A stretch of DNA of 64,000 nucleotides. Source: Cytophagaceae bacterium. GTDB taxonomy: Bacteria > Bacteroidota > Bacteroidia > Cytophagales > Flexibacteraceae. This document shows, one piece after another, positions 1 through 9,089 of the stretch. The stretch lies in assembly GCA_027487695.1 (NCBI GenBank), contig JAIYDB010000043.1:1-64000 (forward strand), written 5' to 3'. A program made the position numbers and the translations under genes. Each line of letters opens with the position of its first letter. Position 1 is the stretch's first letter. The notes under the pieces are model-generated. The model searched no databases and had not been told where the DNA came from. It saw only the letters and a list, made by a program, of their open reading frames with translations.

Positions 1-510
1 GCTCTAGGCTTACCACAAGGAATGGTAGATAGAACCCCGCTTTCTGGAACTAGCCCTGTAATTACCAGAGGTAGTTGGCCAACCCAAATTGCAGCCCAAA
101 TAGCTAAGCCAGTAGGCGCTACTCTAAAAGTTACCAAACTTTATGATGCTGCTAGCAGGAAACTTAACCTTAAAATAGCATCTAAAAGGGTAGGGGAGCT
201 TCCTGCTGACGTAGGCTTGATAGTTTGGCTTACAGAAGATAGCATAAAAAGCTTGCAAAAGGATTATTCCATCCCTCCTCCTGGCGATAATATCAAAGAC
301 TACATACATCGCCATGTATTACGCGATGCAGTCAACGATACTTGGGGTGAAGACCTCGGCACTATAGCTCAAGGAGCCACCAAGAACAAATACTATGGCT
401 ATACCATCCCTGAAAATTGGAATGCAAAGCATATAGCAGCAGTGATAGCCCTTTACAACAAAGCCGATAGAACAATACTTCAGGTAGAGGAAGTGAAGAT
501 AGCGAAGTAG
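1..510 (+). CDS. Omp28-like outer membrane lipoprotein, C-terminal part
   Basis: The frame is open through the left edge of the window, so the gene is 5'-truncated here; the first in-window ATG (22) is probably internal. The visible 169 residues resemble the C-terminal half of Omp28-family proteins of Bacteroidota: a stretch on a mature partner domain, then a conserved region around IHRHVLRDAVNDTWGEDLG, and a beta-rich end. Omp28 proteins are surface or periplasmic lipoproteins, often with a thioredoxin-like N-terminal part that would lie outside this window. A perfect hairpin terminator follows 20 bases after the stop, so the gene is transcriptionally separated from the ribosomal operon downstream. 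Function beyond envelope location is unknown. Confidence 0.6.
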   Translation, partial: ALGLPQGMVDRTPLSGTSPVITRGSWPTQIAAQIAKPVGATLKVTKLYDAASRKLNLKIASKRVGELPADVGLIVWLTEDSIKSLQKDYSIPPPGDNIKDYIHRHVLRDAVNDTWGEDLGTIAQGATKNKYYGYTIPENWNAKHIAAVIALYNKADRTILQVEEVKIAK

Positions 511-530
511 GGTTAGGGGTTTATGATATA

Positions 531-578
531 AATGCTGGAATACAGAAAGTTAAATATTTCTGTATTCCAGCATTTTTT
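531..578 (+). terminator. Rho-independent terminator after the Omp28-like gene
   Basis: A perfect 18-bp inverted repeat (531-548 with 557-574) encloses an 8-base loop and runs into a T tract at 573-578. It lies 20 bases after the Omp28-like stop codon and insulates the ribosomal operon from upstream transcription. Confidence 0.9.
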
Positions 579-700
579 GTTGTTTAAATTAGTGAGCACT
601 TTCAGGATGGTTGCAAAGACAATCTCGAAATAGATGATGAGCGTACTATTGTCCTGCTTAAAATGTAAGAGTACGTACATAAAAACTTTTTCAAAATAAA

Positions 701-731
701 TTTGGGCTATACAAATCTTTTCCTACCTTTG
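701..731 (+). promoter_or_regulatory. Promoter of the rpsH-rplQ operon
   Basis: TTTG at 701-704 and TACCTTTG at 724-731 are separated by 19 bases. This matches the Bacteroidota vegetative promoter form (TTTG, about 19-23 bases, TAnnTTTG). Transcription should begin near 736-740, giving a leader of roughly 35-40 bases before the rpsH start at 775. No attenuator or protein-binding leader structure is evident. Confidence 0.8.
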
Positions 732-774
732 CAGTCCTATTTTAAAGGCAAAATACGGAAATCTCACCGAGACA

Positions 775-1173
775 ATGCATTCCGATCCAATTTCAGACTT
801 CCTGACCCGCATCAGAAATGCGATTAAGGCGAACCACCTAATTGTTGAAATTCCTTCTTCTAATTTGAAGAAGCGTATCACCGAGGTGTTGTTCGAGCAA
901 GGCTTCATTCAAAGCTATAAATTTGAGGACAACCAAGTACAAGGCACAATCAAGATTGCGCTAAAGTACAACCCTCAAACTAGAAAGAACGCCATTGTGG
1001 AACTTAAGCGCATTAGCAAACCAGGCTTACGTAAATACGTAGGTCACGACAAGCTGCCACGCGTACTTAGCGGCCTTGGCATAGCTATCGTTTCAACCAG
1101 CAAAGGTGTAATCACCGACAAGCAAGCGCGCGAGCAAAAGCTTGGTGGTGAAGTACTGTGCTATGTTTACTAA
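775..1173 (+). CDS. rpsH: 30S ribosomal protein S8
   Basis: S8 binds the central domain of 16S rRNA early in small-subunit assembly and, in other bacteria, also represses the spc operon. The 132-residue product has the family length and carries the start [13 protein letters not shown] and the C-terminal end with [18 protein letters not shown]. It is the first gene of this operon; the genes that normally precede it (rplN, rplX, rplE, rpsN) are absent, and an Omp28-like gene and a promoter are found instead. The ATG at 775 is the only start that preserves the conserved N-terminus. Confidence 0.97.
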   Translation: MHSDPISDFLTRIRNAIKANHLIVEIPSSNLKKRITEVLFEQGFIQSYKFEDNQVQGTIKIALKYNPQTRKNAIVELKRISKPGLRKYVGHDKLPRVLSGLGIAIVSTSKGVITDKQAREQKLGGEVLCYVY

Positions 1174-1200
1174 TCACCCACATCCCAAATCTGAAAGCAA

Positions 1201-1755
1201 ATGTCACGTATTGGTAAAAAACCTATAGTGTTGCCAAAGGGAGTGGAAGTATCCATTGCCAAGAACAATCTGGTAACCGTTAAAGGACCTAAAGGTACCT
1301 TAACTCAGCATGTAGATGCTGACTTAATACTATCTATTGAAGATGGTGTTTTAAATGTAGAACGCCCAACTGAACAAAAGCGTCATAAGGCAATGCACGG
1401 TTTATACCGTTCATTAATTGCCAACGCAGTTACAGGTGTGAGCGAAGGCTACAAGAGCGATTTAGAGTTAGTAGGTGTAGGTTTTAAGGCTGCCGTGAAT
1501 GGCAAAATCTTAGATCTAGCCCTAGGTTACTCTCACACTATTGTAATGGTTATGCCAGATGAAGTTAAGGCTAGTGCTTTAACAGAAAAAGGTAAGAACC
1601 CAATAGTTACCCTAGAAAGTATTGATAAGCAATTGCTTGGACAAGTAACTGCCAAAATACGCTCACTACGTAAAGTAGAACCATACAAAGGCAAAGGTGT
1701 TCGCTTCGTTGGTGAAGTGGTACGCAGAAAAGCCGGTAAAACTTCAGCTAAATAA
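1201..1755 (+). CDS. rplF: 50S ribosomal protein L6
   Basis: L6 binds helix 97 of 23S rRNA near the sarcin-ricin loop and the GTPase-associated centre. The 184-residue product has the usual length with two tandem L6 domains, the typical start MSRIGKKPI and the C-terminal signature PYKGKGVRF. It follows rpsH after 27 bases and precedes rplR after 27 bases, within one transcript. Confidence 0.97.
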   Translation: MSRIGKKPIVLPKGVEVSIAKNNLVTVKGPKGTLTQHVDADLILSIEDGVLNVERPTEQKRHKAMHGLYRSLIANAVTGVSEGYKSDLELVGVGFKAAVNGKILDLALGYSHTIVMVMPDEVKASALTEKGKNPIVTLESIDKQLLGQVTAKIRSLRKVEPYKGKGVRFVGEVVRRKAGKTSAK

Positions 1756-1782
1756 TCTTCTTAACAGCAACATCCATACACA

Positions 1783-2133
1783 ATGGCAAATAAACTTTCA
1801 AGAAGAGATAAAATTCGTCTTAGCATACGCAGAAAAATCAGTGGAGAGGCTACAAAACCTCGTTTATCTGTTTTCCGTTCAAATGCGCATATTTATGCAC
1901 AGCTAATTGACGATAAGAGCGGCAGAACATTAGCGCAAGCTAATAGTGCCGAAGTAGGTGCTGAAGTAAAGGGTACTAAAATCGAAATAAGCAAGGCAGT
2001 TGGTGCAAAACTAGCTAGCAAGGCCATCGGTAATGGTATTAGCACAGTAGTATTTGATCGTGGTGGTTACTTATACCACGGCCGCATAAAAGCATTAGCC
2101 GAAGGAGCTCGCGAAGGAGGGCTCGTATTCTAA
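1783..2133 (+). CDS. rplR: 50S ribosomal protein L18
   Basis: L18 helps place 5S rRNA in the central protuberance of the large subunit. The 116-residue product has a basic N-terminus, the motif [10 protein letters not shown]-like [16 protein letters not shown] and the C-terminal end [19 protein letters not shown], all typical. It sits between rplF and rpsE in the conserved order. Confidence 0.97.
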   Translation: MANKLSRRDKIRLSIRRKISGEATKPRLSVFRSNAHIYAQLIDDKSGRTLAQANSAEVGAEVKGTKIEISKAVGAKLASKAIGNGISTVVFDRGGYLYHGRIKALAEGAREGGLVF

Positions 2134-2142
2134 GAAATAGAT

Positions 2143-2661
2143 ATGATTCCGAAGGAAGCAAAAGTTTTACGTGCCAATGAGGCCGAGCTAAAAGAAACAG
2201 TAGTTGCTATTAACCGTGTAGCCAAAGTGGTGAAAGGTGGTAGACGTTTTAGTTTCTCTGCTATTGTTGTAGTAGGTAACCAAAACGGACTTGTAGGCTT
2301 TGGCTTAGGCAAGGCTAATGAAGTGCAAGATGCCATTCGTAAAGGCACTGAAGATGCAAAGAAGAACTTAGTTAAAGTTCCAATTTTGCACCAAACAGTT
2401 CCTCACGAAAATATTGGCAAATACTCTGGTGGGTTTGTGTTCTTGAAACCAGCCGCTCCAGGTACAGGTATTATTGCAGGTGGTGCAATGCGTGCCGTTT
2501 TAGAAAGTGCTGGTGTACACAATGTACTAGCAAAATCTAAAGGCTCATCTAACGCCCACAACGTGGTAAAAGCAACTGTAGATGCCTTAGCTAACATGCG
2601 CGATCCGAAAATGATTGCCAAGCAGCGTGGTGTTTCAATGAAAAAAGTGTTTAACGGTTAA
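2143..2661 (+). CDS. rpsE: 30S ribosomal protein S5
   Basis: S5 takes part in decoding fidelity and mRNA unwinding at the entry site. The 172-residue product has the S5 double-stranded-RNA-binding domain (about residues 15-80, with [17 protein letters not shown]) and the C-terminal S5 domain with [19 protein letters not shown]. It begins 9 bases after the rplR stop. Confidence 0.97.
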   Translation: MIPKEAKVLRANEAELKETVVAINRVAKVVKGGRRFSFSAIVVVGNQNGLVGFGLGKANEVQDAIRKGTEDAKKNLVKVPILHQTVPHENIGKYSGGFVFLKPAAPGTGIIAGGAMRAVLESAGVHNVLAKSKGSSNAHNVVKATVDALANMRDPKMIAKQRGVSMKKVFNG

Positions 2662-2672
2662 TATTATCTGAT

Positions 2673-2852
2673 ATGGCAAAGGTTAAGATTACTCAGGTGC
2701 GCAGCACCATCAAAACCCCTCAGGTTCAGAAAGATACTATGAAGGCCCTAGGTCTTGGTAAGTTAAACCGTAGCGTTGAACGTGAATATACCCCAAGTAT
2801 AGCCGGTATGGTTGCTGTAGTTAGCCACTTGGTTATAGTTACTGAACTTTAA
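2673..2852 (+). CDS. rpmD: 50S ribosomal protein L30
   Basis: This short gene encodes 59 residues, the normal length for bacterial L30, a protein of the large-subunit surface near 5S rRNA. It begins MAKVKITQVRSTI and contains the family pattern of a conserved KDTMKALGLGKLNRSVE segment (about residues 20-37). It lies in the expected place between rpsE and rplO, 11 bases after rpsE. Confidence 0.95.
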   Translation: MAKVKITQVRSTIKTPQVQKDTMKALGLGKLNRSVEREYTPSIAGMVAVVSHLVIVTEL

Positions 2853-2875
2853 TACTGTAGCTCAAATTTAAAGAG

Positions 2876-3328
2876 ATGGAATTACATAATCTAAGACCTG
2901 CTGCAGGTTCAACACATACAAAGAAAAGACTAGGTCGCGGTACAGGTAGTGGCATGGGTGGAACTTCCACACGTGGTCACAAAGGTGCTCAAAGCCGTAG
3001 TGGTTATTCTGCAAAATCTGGTTTTGAAGGCGGTCAAATGCCTTTACAACGTAGGGTTCCTAAGTTTGGTTTTAAGAATATTAACCGTGTAGAATACAAG
3101 GTTATTAACTTAGATACTATCCAAACTTTGGCAGATAGCTTTAATGTTAGTACTATTGACATTCAATTCTTACTAGACCACGGCATGGTTGCTAAAAAGC
3201 ACCTTGTTAAAGTACTAGGCAGAGGCGAACTAAAATCAGGCATAACAGTAACAGCTCACGCGTTTTCAAGTTCTGCAATTGCTGCCATTGAAAAGGCAGG
3301 TGGTTCCACCAATGTAATTGCAGCCTAA
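2876..3328 (+). CDS. rplO: 50S ribosomal protein L15
   Basis: L15 is an early-to-middle assembly protein of the large subunit. The 150-residue product has the Gly/Arg-rich N-terminal extension ([18 protein letters not shown] and onward, about residues 20-45), which threads into rRNA, and the globular C-terminal domain ending in a Gly-rich turn near AIEKAGGS. It ends 8 bases before secY. Confidence 0.97.
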   Translation: MELHNLRPAAGSTHTKKRLGRGTGSGMGGTSTRGHKGAQSRSGYSAKSGFEGGQMPLQRRVPKFGFKNINRVEYKVINLDTIQTLADSFNVSTIDIQFLLDHGMVAKKHLVKVLGRGELKSGITVTAHAFSSSAIAAIEKAGGSTNVIAA

Positions 3329-3336
3329 TCCAGGCA

Positions 3337-4662
3337 ATGAAACAGTTTATCAACACCATTAAAAATATCTTCTCTATTCAGGAACTGAAAGAGAGGCTTC
3401 TTTATACCTTTTTATTCTTAGCAGTTTTTCGCTTAGGTTCCTTTGTGGTACTTCCAGCGGTAAATCCTGCCATGCTTGAAGATGGTGACGGAAGTGGTAT
3501 TTTAGGTTTGTTAGATACCTTCTTAGGCGGGGCGTTTTCGAACGCCTCCGTTTTTGGTTTAGGTATTATGCCGTATATATCGGCCTCAATTATTTTGCAG
3601 CTTTTAGTAGTGGCAGTGCCATTCTTCCAAAAGCTTAGCAAAGAGGGCGAAAGCGGCAGAAAGAAAATTAATCAATACACCCGTGTGCTTACCATTGCGG
3701 TAGCAGTTGCACAAAGTATTGGTTATTTGGCTACAACTATTCCTCAAGAAGCAATTAGACCAGATTTTAATGGCGTTTACTTCTTCCTAACATCGGTGCC
3801 GCTAATTGTTGCAGGTACTATGTTTTGTATGTGGTTAGGTGAGAAGATTACTGAAAAAGGAATTGGTAACGGTATTAGTATGATTATCATGATTGGTATC
3901 ATTAGCCGTTTACCTAGTGCAATTATCAAGGAATTTGTAAGCAAAGAAATGACTGGTGTAATGTTCGCCTTCATTGAATTGATTATCTTATTCGTAGTAG
4001 TTGTATTTGTAGTAGCTATTACCCAAGCTACCCGCAGAATTCCAATTGAATACGCAAGACAAATGGTTGGTAACAGAGTTGTTCGTGGCGAACGTCAGTT
4101 CCTTCCTTTAAAGTTTAACAGTGCAGGTGTAATGCCAATTATCTTTGCACAAGCATTAATGTTTTTACCTGCGTTGTTTGCTTCAACCTTCCGTGAGAGT
4201 TTAGAGATTGCCGATAAAATTGGTAGTACTTTCTCTGATGTTACTAGCTGGCAGTACAACCTAGTAAACGCATTGCTAATTGTTATTTTTACTTATTTCT
4301 ACACAGCTATTGCGGTTAACCCACAACAGATCTCTGAAGATTTAAGAAGGAATAACGGTTATATCCCGGGTGTTCAGCCTGGCGAAGCTACTACAGAGTA
4401 TATTTCTACCATCATTGATAGAATTACACTTCCAGGAGCTTTATTCTTAGCTTTAATTGCCATTATGCCAGCTATTGCTAAAGTAGCAGGTGTAAATCAG
4501 GAATTAGCTTACTTCTTCGGTGGTACTTCACTACTGATTATGGTGGGTGTTATCCTTGATACCTTACAGCAAATTGAAAGCTACTTATTAATGCAGCAAT
4601 ACGAAGGAATGATGAAAACCGATAGGTTCTCTGGTACTCCTGAAGCTATGGCTACCTTATAA
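3337..4662 (+). CDS. secY: Preprotein translocase channel subunit SecY
   Basis: SecY forms the protein-conducting channel in the inner membrane with SecE and SecG. The 441-residue product has ten predicted hydrophobic segments, the plug-region and first-loop motif LGIMPYISASIILQLL (about residues 75-90), and a late cytosolic loop with the pattern IPGVQPGEATTEY. Its place between rplO and map is the conserved one. All secretion in the window that depends on signal peptides, including the type IX substrates, would pass through this channel. Confidence 0.97.
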   Translation: MKQFINTIKNIFSIQELKERLLYTFLFLAVFRLGSFVVLPAVNPAMLEDGDGSGILGLLDTFLGGAFSNASVFGLGIMPYISASIILQLLVVAVPFFQKLSKEGESGRKKINQYTRVLTIAVAVAQSIGYLATTIPQEAIRPDFNGVYFFLTSVPLIVAGTMFCMWLGEKITEKGIGNGISMIIMIGIISRLPSAIIKEFVSKEMTGVMFAFIELIILFVVVVFVVAITQATRRIPIEYARQMVGNRVVRGERQFLPLKFNSAGVMPIIFAQALMFLPALFASTFRESLEIADKIGSTFSDVTSWQYNLVNALLIVIFTYFYTAIAVNPQQISEDLRRNNGYIPGVQPGEATTEYISTIIDRITLPGALFLALIAIMPAIAKVAGVNQELAYFFGGTSLLIMVGVILDTLQQIESYLLMQQYEGMMKTDRFSGTPEAMATL

Positions 4663-4686
4663 TTAAGGTATTAGGTTAGCATTAAT

Positions 4687-5490
4687 ATGTTTAAAAGAAA
4701 AGTGAAGCAGCCAATTTTAAAAACTGCTGAACAAATAGAACTGATTAGAGTGAGTGCCGATCTTTTAGGTCGTACCCACGGAATGGTAGCCGAGGCAATT
4801 CGCCCAGGCTTAACCACTTTAGAGTTAGACAAGATGGCTCACGATTTTATTAAAGATCATGCAGGCATCCCTAGCTTTTTAGGCACCTATAATTGCCCTA
4901 GTAGTACTTTAATTTCTGTAAATGAAGTTGTAGTACACGGTTTACCAAGTAATTACATCTTAAAAGAGGGTGATATTGTTTCGGTAGATATGGGAGTGAA
5001 AATGAACGGTTTTCATAGCGATAGTGCCTTTACTTACTGGCTTGGTGAAATTAAGCCCGAAGTAAAAGCCCTACTAAAAGCTACTTATGAGTCTTTGTGT
5101 AAAGGCATTGAAGCAGCAAGAGTAGGAAACACTATTGGCGATATTGGATACGCAGTTCAAAATCACGTACAACCCAAAGGGTATAGCGTAGTAAGGGAGC
5201 TTATTGGTCATGGTTTAGGTGAAAACCTACACGAACCACCAGAAGTTCCTAATTACGGTAAAAGGGGTAGCGGACCTGCGGTTGTTAACGGTATGGTTAT
5301 AGCTATTGAGCCTATGATAAACTTGGGACGGAAAGATATTATTGAAATGCCTGATGGCTGGACAATAAGAACCGTCGATAAAAAACCAAGTGCCCATTAC
5401 GAACACACAGTAGCAGTTTGGGACAATGTACCTCAAGTGCTTACTACCTTTAAATACATTGAACATCTGTTCTCAATAGAACAATTATAG
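4687..5490 (+). CDS. map: Type I methionine aminopeptidase
   Basis: This cytoplasmic M24A metallopeptidase removes the initiator methionine from nascent proteins. The 267-residue product shows the five metal ligands: two Asp in the [17 protein letters not shown] stretch, His in ELIGHGLG, Glu in AIEPM and Glu in HYEHTVAV. The NYNCPSS-like segment near residue 75 forms the substrate pocket wall in the family. It lies 24 bases after secY and one base before infA, so translation of infA may be coupled to it. Confidence 0.97.
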   Translation: MFKRKVKQPILKTAEQIELIRVSADLLGRTHGMVAEAIRPGLTTLELDKMAHDFIKDHAGIPSFLGTYNCPSSTLISVNEVVVHGLPSNYILKEGDIVSVDMGVKMNGFHSDSAFTYWLGEIKPEVKALLKATYESLCKGIEAARVGNTIGDIGYAVQNHVQPKGYSVVRELIGHGLGENLHEPPEVPNYGKRGSGPAVVNGMVIAIEPMINLGRKDIIEMPDGWTIRTVDKKPSAHYEHTVAVWDNVPQVLTTFKYIEHLFSIEQL

Positions 5491-5491
5491 T

Positions 5492-5731
5492 ATGGCTAAA
5501 CAGTCCTCTATCGAACAAGACGGAGTTATTGAAGAATCGTTATCTAACGCAATGTTCAAAGTGCGTTTGCAAAACGGACATACAGTGATCGCTCACATTA
5601 GTGGGAAGATGCGTATGCACTATATCAAAATTCTGCCGGGCGATAAAGTAAAACTGGAAATGAGTCCGTACGACCTTACCAAGGCGCGTATCACTTACCG
5701 ATACAAATCGCACGAAGGACCAACTTTCTAA
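5492..5731 (+). CDS. infA: Translation initiation factor IF-1
   Basis: IF-1 binds the A site of the 30S subunit during initiation. The product is 79 residues with one S1/OB-fold domain; the motifs [12 protein letters not shown] and HISGKMR are present. It is slightly longer than the common 72 residues owing to a C-terminal end KSHEGPTF. The ATG lies one base after the map stop, and rpmJ follows 13 bases later. Confidence 0.96.
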   Translation: MAKQSSIEQDGVIEESLSNAMFKVRLQNGHTVIAHISGKMRMHYIKILPGDKVKLEMSPYDLTKARITYRYKSHEGPTF

Positions 5732-5744
5732 ATCATAGGCAACA

Positions 5745-5861
5745 ATGAAAGTAAAAGCATCTATCAAAAAGCGTAGTGTTGATTGTAAAATCATCCGCAG
5801 AAAAGGCAAGCTCTACGTAATCAACAAGAAAAATCCTCGTTTCAAACAAAGACAGGGGTAA
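5745..5861 (+). CDS. rpmJ: 50S ribosomal protein L36
   Basis: This 38-residue gene encodes L36, starting [10 protein letters not shown] and ending NPRFKQRQG. The zinc-binding form of L36 has three Cys and one His; here only the Cys at position 14 remains, so this is the zinc-free (C-minus) form usual in Bacteroidota. It lies between infA and rpsM, in the conserved order. Confidence 0.95.
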   Translation: MKVKASIKKRSVDCKIIRRKGKLYVINKKNPRFKQRQG

Positions 5862-5870
5862 TCAGAAACT

Positions 5871-6248
5871 ATGGCACGTATAGCAGGAGTAGATATTCCA
5901 GATAACAAGCGTGGCGAAATTAGCTTAACCTATATTTTCGGTATAGGCAGAAGCAGCGCCAAGGTAATTTTAGGCAAAGCCAATGTTGATGTCAACAAAA
6001 AGGTAGCCCAGTGGAGCGAAGCGGAAGCGAATGCAATTCGCCAGATCATTAGCAATGAGTTCAAAACAGAAGGTCCGTTGAAAAGCGAAGTTTCTTTGAA
6101 CATCAAGCGTTTAATGGATATTGGTTGCTACCGTGGTCTTCGTCACAGAAAAGGTTTACCAGTTCGTGGCCAACGCACTAAGAACAATACACGTACTCGT
6201 AAGGGTAAGCGTAAAACAGTTGCAAACAAGAAGAAAGCTACTAAGTAG
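5871..6248 (+). CDS. rpsM: 30S ribosomal protein S13
   Basis: S13 sits in the head of the small subunit and contacts the P-site tRNA and the large subunit bridges. The 125-residue product starts [10 protein letters not shown], has the helix-two-turn-helix region with GIGRSSA (about residues 25-31), and ends in the highly basic tail after [19 protein letters not shown]. It starts 9 bases after rpmJ. Confidence 0.97.
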   Translation: MARIAGVDIPDNKRGEISLTYIFGIGRSSAKVILGKANVDVNKKVAQWSEAEANAIRQIISNEFKTEGPLKSEVSLNIKRLMDIGCYRGLRHRKGLPVRGQRTKNNTRTRKGKRKTVANKKKATK

Positions 6249-6315
6249 TAATATTCTTATGGTTACTGCGTAAGTAACGATCACCTCTATCTTTAATAAT
6301 TTCGAATTTCATTAG

Positions 6316-6717
6316 ATGGCTCAATCATCGGGAAAAAGGAAAGATAAAGCTAAAAAGCGCGTAGTAGTGGTAGAAAGCCACGGTCATGTGCATATAAGAG
6401 CTTCTTTCAACAACATTATCATTTCTATTACCAATTTGAATGGTCAAGTAATTTCTTGGGCATCTGCTGGTAAAATGGGCTTTAAAGGCTCTAAGAAAAA
6501 TACTCCTTATGCTGCTCAAATGGCAGCTGGAAACTGTGCACAAGTTGCCTATGAACTTGGCTTGCGCAAGGTAGAAGTTTTTGTAAAAGGTCCGGGTTCA
6601 GGACGTGAGTCTGCCATCCGTACTATCCAAAATAGTGGATTGGAAATTTCTGTAATTAAAGATGTAACTCCGTTGCCTCACAACGGTTGTAGACCACCAA
6701 AACGCAGAAGAGTTTAA
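6316..6717 (+). CDS. rpsK: 30S ribosomal protein S11
   Basis: S11 lines the platform of the small subunit near the E site. The 133-residue product has a basic N-terminus, the motif [18 protein letters not shown] and the C-terminal signature [18 protein letters not shown]. The 67-base gap before it is slightly wider than others in the operon and shows no clear promoter. Confidence 0.97.
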   Translation: MAQSSGKRKDKAKKRVVVVESHGHVHIRASFNNIIISITNLNGQVISWASAGKMGFKGSKKNTPYAAQMAAGNCAQVAYELGLRKVEVFVKGPGSGRESAIRTIQNSGLEISVIKDVTPLPHNGCRPPKRRRV

Positions 6718-6750
6718 TCAGCTCCCACCACTTATTTAGCAAGAAACAAT

Positions 6751-7359
6751 ATGGCAAGATATACAGGCCCCCGTTCAAAGGTTGCACGCCGTTTTAATGA
6801 ACCTATTTTTGGACCAAGCAAGGCATTGCAACGCAAGCCTCATGGCCCTGGTCAGCATGGTAGAGGTCGCAAGCGTAAGCAAAGCGAATATGCTGTTCAG
6901 TTAGGTGAAAAGCAAAAAGTAAAATATATATATGGTGTATTGGAGCGTCAGTTCCGTACCCTATTTGAAAAAGCATCTCGTAAAGGTGGTATCACAGGTC
7001 ATAACCTACTTCGTATGTTGGAGTCTAGGTTAGATAATGTGGTTTACCGTTTAGGAATATCTCCTACCAGACGTGGTGCCAGACAAATTGTATTACACAA
7101 GCACATTACAGTGAATGGTGTATTGGTTAACATTCCAAGTTACCAAGTGAAGCCAGGCGATGTAGTTAGTGTTCGTGAAAGTAGCAAGGCCCTTGAAAAT
7201 ATCGTTAATTCGGTTGCTTCAAGAGCTGGTTCAAACCGCTTTAGCTGGTTAGAATGGAATTCAAGCGATATGGCAGGTACTTATGTTACTTACCCAGAGC
7301 GCGATGCCATTCCTGAAAATATCAACGAGCAGCTTATCGTTGAACTTTACTCTAAGTAA
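6751..7359 (+). CDS. rpsD: 30S ribosomal protein S4
   Basis: S4 nucleates assembly of the 16S rRNA 5' domain and takes part in decoding accuracy. The 202-residue product begins [15 protein letters not shown]; the S4 RNA-binding domain (about residues 90-155) contains [10 protein letters not shown] and [15 protein letters not shown]. No zinc-binding Cys cluster is present near the N-terminus, so this is the zinc-free form. Confidence 0.97.
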   Translation: MARYTGPRSKVARRFNEPIFGPSKALQRKPHGPGQHGRGRKRKQSEYAVQLGEKQKVKYIYGVLERQFRTLFEKASRKGGITGHNLLRMLESRLDNVVYRLGISPTRRGARQIVLHKHITVNGVLVNIPSYQVKPGDVVSVRESSKALENIVNSVASRAGSNRFSWLEWNSSDMAGTYVTYPERDAIPENINEQLIVELYSK

Positions 7360-7391
7360 TAAACCGTAGCACCCCCAACCGTACACATACT

Positions 7392-8384
7392 ATGTCAATC
7401 CTTGCTTTTCAAATGCCTGAAAAAGTGGTGATGGAGAAGGCCGATGATTTCAAAGGCACTTTCGAATTCAAACCACTAGAAAGAGGCTACGGAGTAACCA
7501 TAGGCAACGCGCTTCGTCGCATTTTGCTGTCGTCTCTGGAGGGATACGCCATTACTTCTATCAAAATTCCTGGAGTTTTGCACGAATTCTCTACCGTTGA
7601 AGGTGTTGTAGAAGACGTGGCAGAAATCATCTTAAACCTTAAGATGGTTCGCTTCAAGAAAATTTCTGATGCCCCTATCAATAAAATCGTTGTAACTGTA
7701 AATGGTCAAGAAACCTTTACCGCTGGCGATATCAATAAGTTTACAAGTAGCTTCCAGGTGTTAAACCCTGAGTTGGTAATTGCAAACTTAGATCCTTCTG
7801 TTTCTTTTGAAATAGAACTTACCATTGATAAGGGAAGAGGTTATGTTTCATCTGATGATAATAAGCCTACTAACGACCAATTAACTGGTGTTATAGCTAT
7901 TGATTCAATTTTTACGCCGATTAAGAACGTTAAGTACAGCGTAGAAAATACCCGTGTTGAAGGTCGTACAGATTTCGAGCGTTTATTGCTTGATATTGAT
8001 ACCGATGGTTCAATACACCCAGAAGATGCACTTAAAGGTGCCGCCAATATCCTGATTAAGCATTTTATGCTATTCAGCGATCAAACAATGACTTACGAAA
8101 TAGCTAAGCCAGCTGAGGAAGATACAATTGATGAAGAATTTATGCGTTTGCGTAAGCTTCTGAAAACGAGCCTTGCCGATTTAGATCTTTCTGTACGTGC
8201 CTACAACTGCTTAAAGGCTGCGGATATCCGTACCCTTGGCGATTTAGCACAGCTTGAAGTAAGCGATATGATGAAGTTCCGCAATTTCGGTAAGAAATCG
8301 TTAACGGAACTCGAGCAACTGATGACCGAAAAGAACCTTCAGTTCGGCATGGAAGTTTCAAAATTTAGACTGGAGGAGGATTAA
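7392..8384 (+). CDS. rpoA: RNA polymerase alpha subunit
   Basis: The alpha subunit dimerises to start RNA polymerase assembly and contacts promoter DNA and activators. In the 330-residue product the N-terminal domain (about residues 1-235) contains [19 protein letters not shown], and the C-terminal domain (about 255-325) contains the helix-hairpin-helix end with [11 protein letters not shown]-like [14 protein letters not shown]. It ends 6 bases before rplQ. Confidence 0.97.
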   Translation: MSILAFQMPEKVVMEKADDFKGTFEFKPLERGYGVTIGNALRRILLSSLEGYAITSIKIPGVLHEFSTVEGVVEDVAEIILNLKMVRFKKISDAPINKIVVTVNGQETFTAGDINKFTSSFQVLNPELVIANLDPSVSFEIELTIDKGRGYVSSDDNKPTNDQLTGVIAIDSIFTPIKNVKYSVENTRVEGRTDFERLLLDIDTDGSIHPEDALKGAANILIKHFMLFSDQTMTYEIAKPAEEDTIDEEFMRLRKLLKTSLADLDLSVRAYNCLKAADIRTLGDLAQLEVSDMMKFRNFGKKSLTELEQLMTEKNLQFGMEVSKFRLEED

Positions 8385-8390
8385 GAATCA

Positions 8391-9026
8391 ATGAGACACG
8401 GTAATACTATCAATCACTTAGGCCGTACCTACAGCCACCGCAAGGCAATGTTGAACAACATGGCTTGCTCATTAATTGTTAAAAAACGTATATTCACTAC
8501 AACCGCTAAGGCTAAGGAATTACGTAAGTTCATTGAGCCACTACTAACTCGTAGCAAGCCTCAGAACGATACAATGCACAGCCGTAGAACAGTTTTCGCT
8601 TACTTACAAGATAAGGAAGCAGTAAAAGAATTGTTCGACGTAGTTGGCGAAAAAATTGCTGAACGCCCAGGAGGTTACACTAGAATCATTAAAATCGGTA
8701 CTCGTTTAGGCGATAACGCTGATATGTGTATGATTGAACTAGTTGACTTTAACGAGGTTTACGGCGTTAAAGAAGAAGCTAAGACAAAAACTCGTAGAAG
8801 CCGTAGAGGTTCAGGTAAAGGTGCTGCTGTTGCAGCTGCTGGAACTGATTCTATTGAAGAAGCGGTTATTGTTGATGAGGTTGTTGCTGAAGAGCCAGCT
8901 GTTGAAGCTGCTTCTGAAGAAGTTGTTGCTGAAGAGTCGACTTCTGAAGAAACATCTTCATCTGATGAGACTTCATCTGAAGGCGATGCTGATGCATCTG
9001 CTGAAGAAGAAAAGAAAGCTGAATAA
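8391..9026 (+). CDS. rplQ: 50S ribosomal protein L17 with long acidic C-terminal extension
   Basis: L17 surrounds the polypeptide exit region of the large subunit. Residues 1 to about 125 are an ordinary L17, starting [20 protein letters not shown]. After a basic linker rich in Arg, Lys and Gly (about 128-142) comes a low-complexity tail of about 65 residues made almost only of Glu, Asp, Ser, Ala and Val, containing the repeated block VVAEE. The total of 211 residues is far above the 115-130 of most L17 proteins; tails of this kind are seen in some Bacteroidota. It is the last gene of the operon and is followed by a strong terminator. Confidence 0.95.
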   Translation: MRHGNTINHLGRTYSHRKAMLNNMACSLIVKKRIFTTTAKAKELRKFIEPLLTRSKPQNDTMHSRRTVFAYLQDKEAVKELFDVVGEKIAERPGGYTRIIKIGTRLGDNADMCMIELVDFNEVYGVKEEAKTKTRRSRRGSGKGAAVAAAGTDSIEEAVIVDEVVAEEPAVEAASEEVVAEESTSEETSSSDETSSEGDADASAEEEKKAE

Positions 9027-9048
9027 TTTCACTTTCAACAAGTTTAGC

Positions 9049-9081
9049 AAAGGGGACCTCAATTGGTCCCCTTTCTTTTTT
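9049..9081 (+). terminator. Terminator of the ribosomal operon
   Basis: A 10-bp perfect stem (9049-9058 with 9065-9074) with a 6-base loop is followed by a T-rich run to 9081. It ends 9 bases before the stop of the convergent minus-strand gene at 9090. There is no matching T tract on the minus strand, so it should act only on the plus strand. Confidence 0.9.
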
Positions 9082-9089
9082 AAAGCTTT

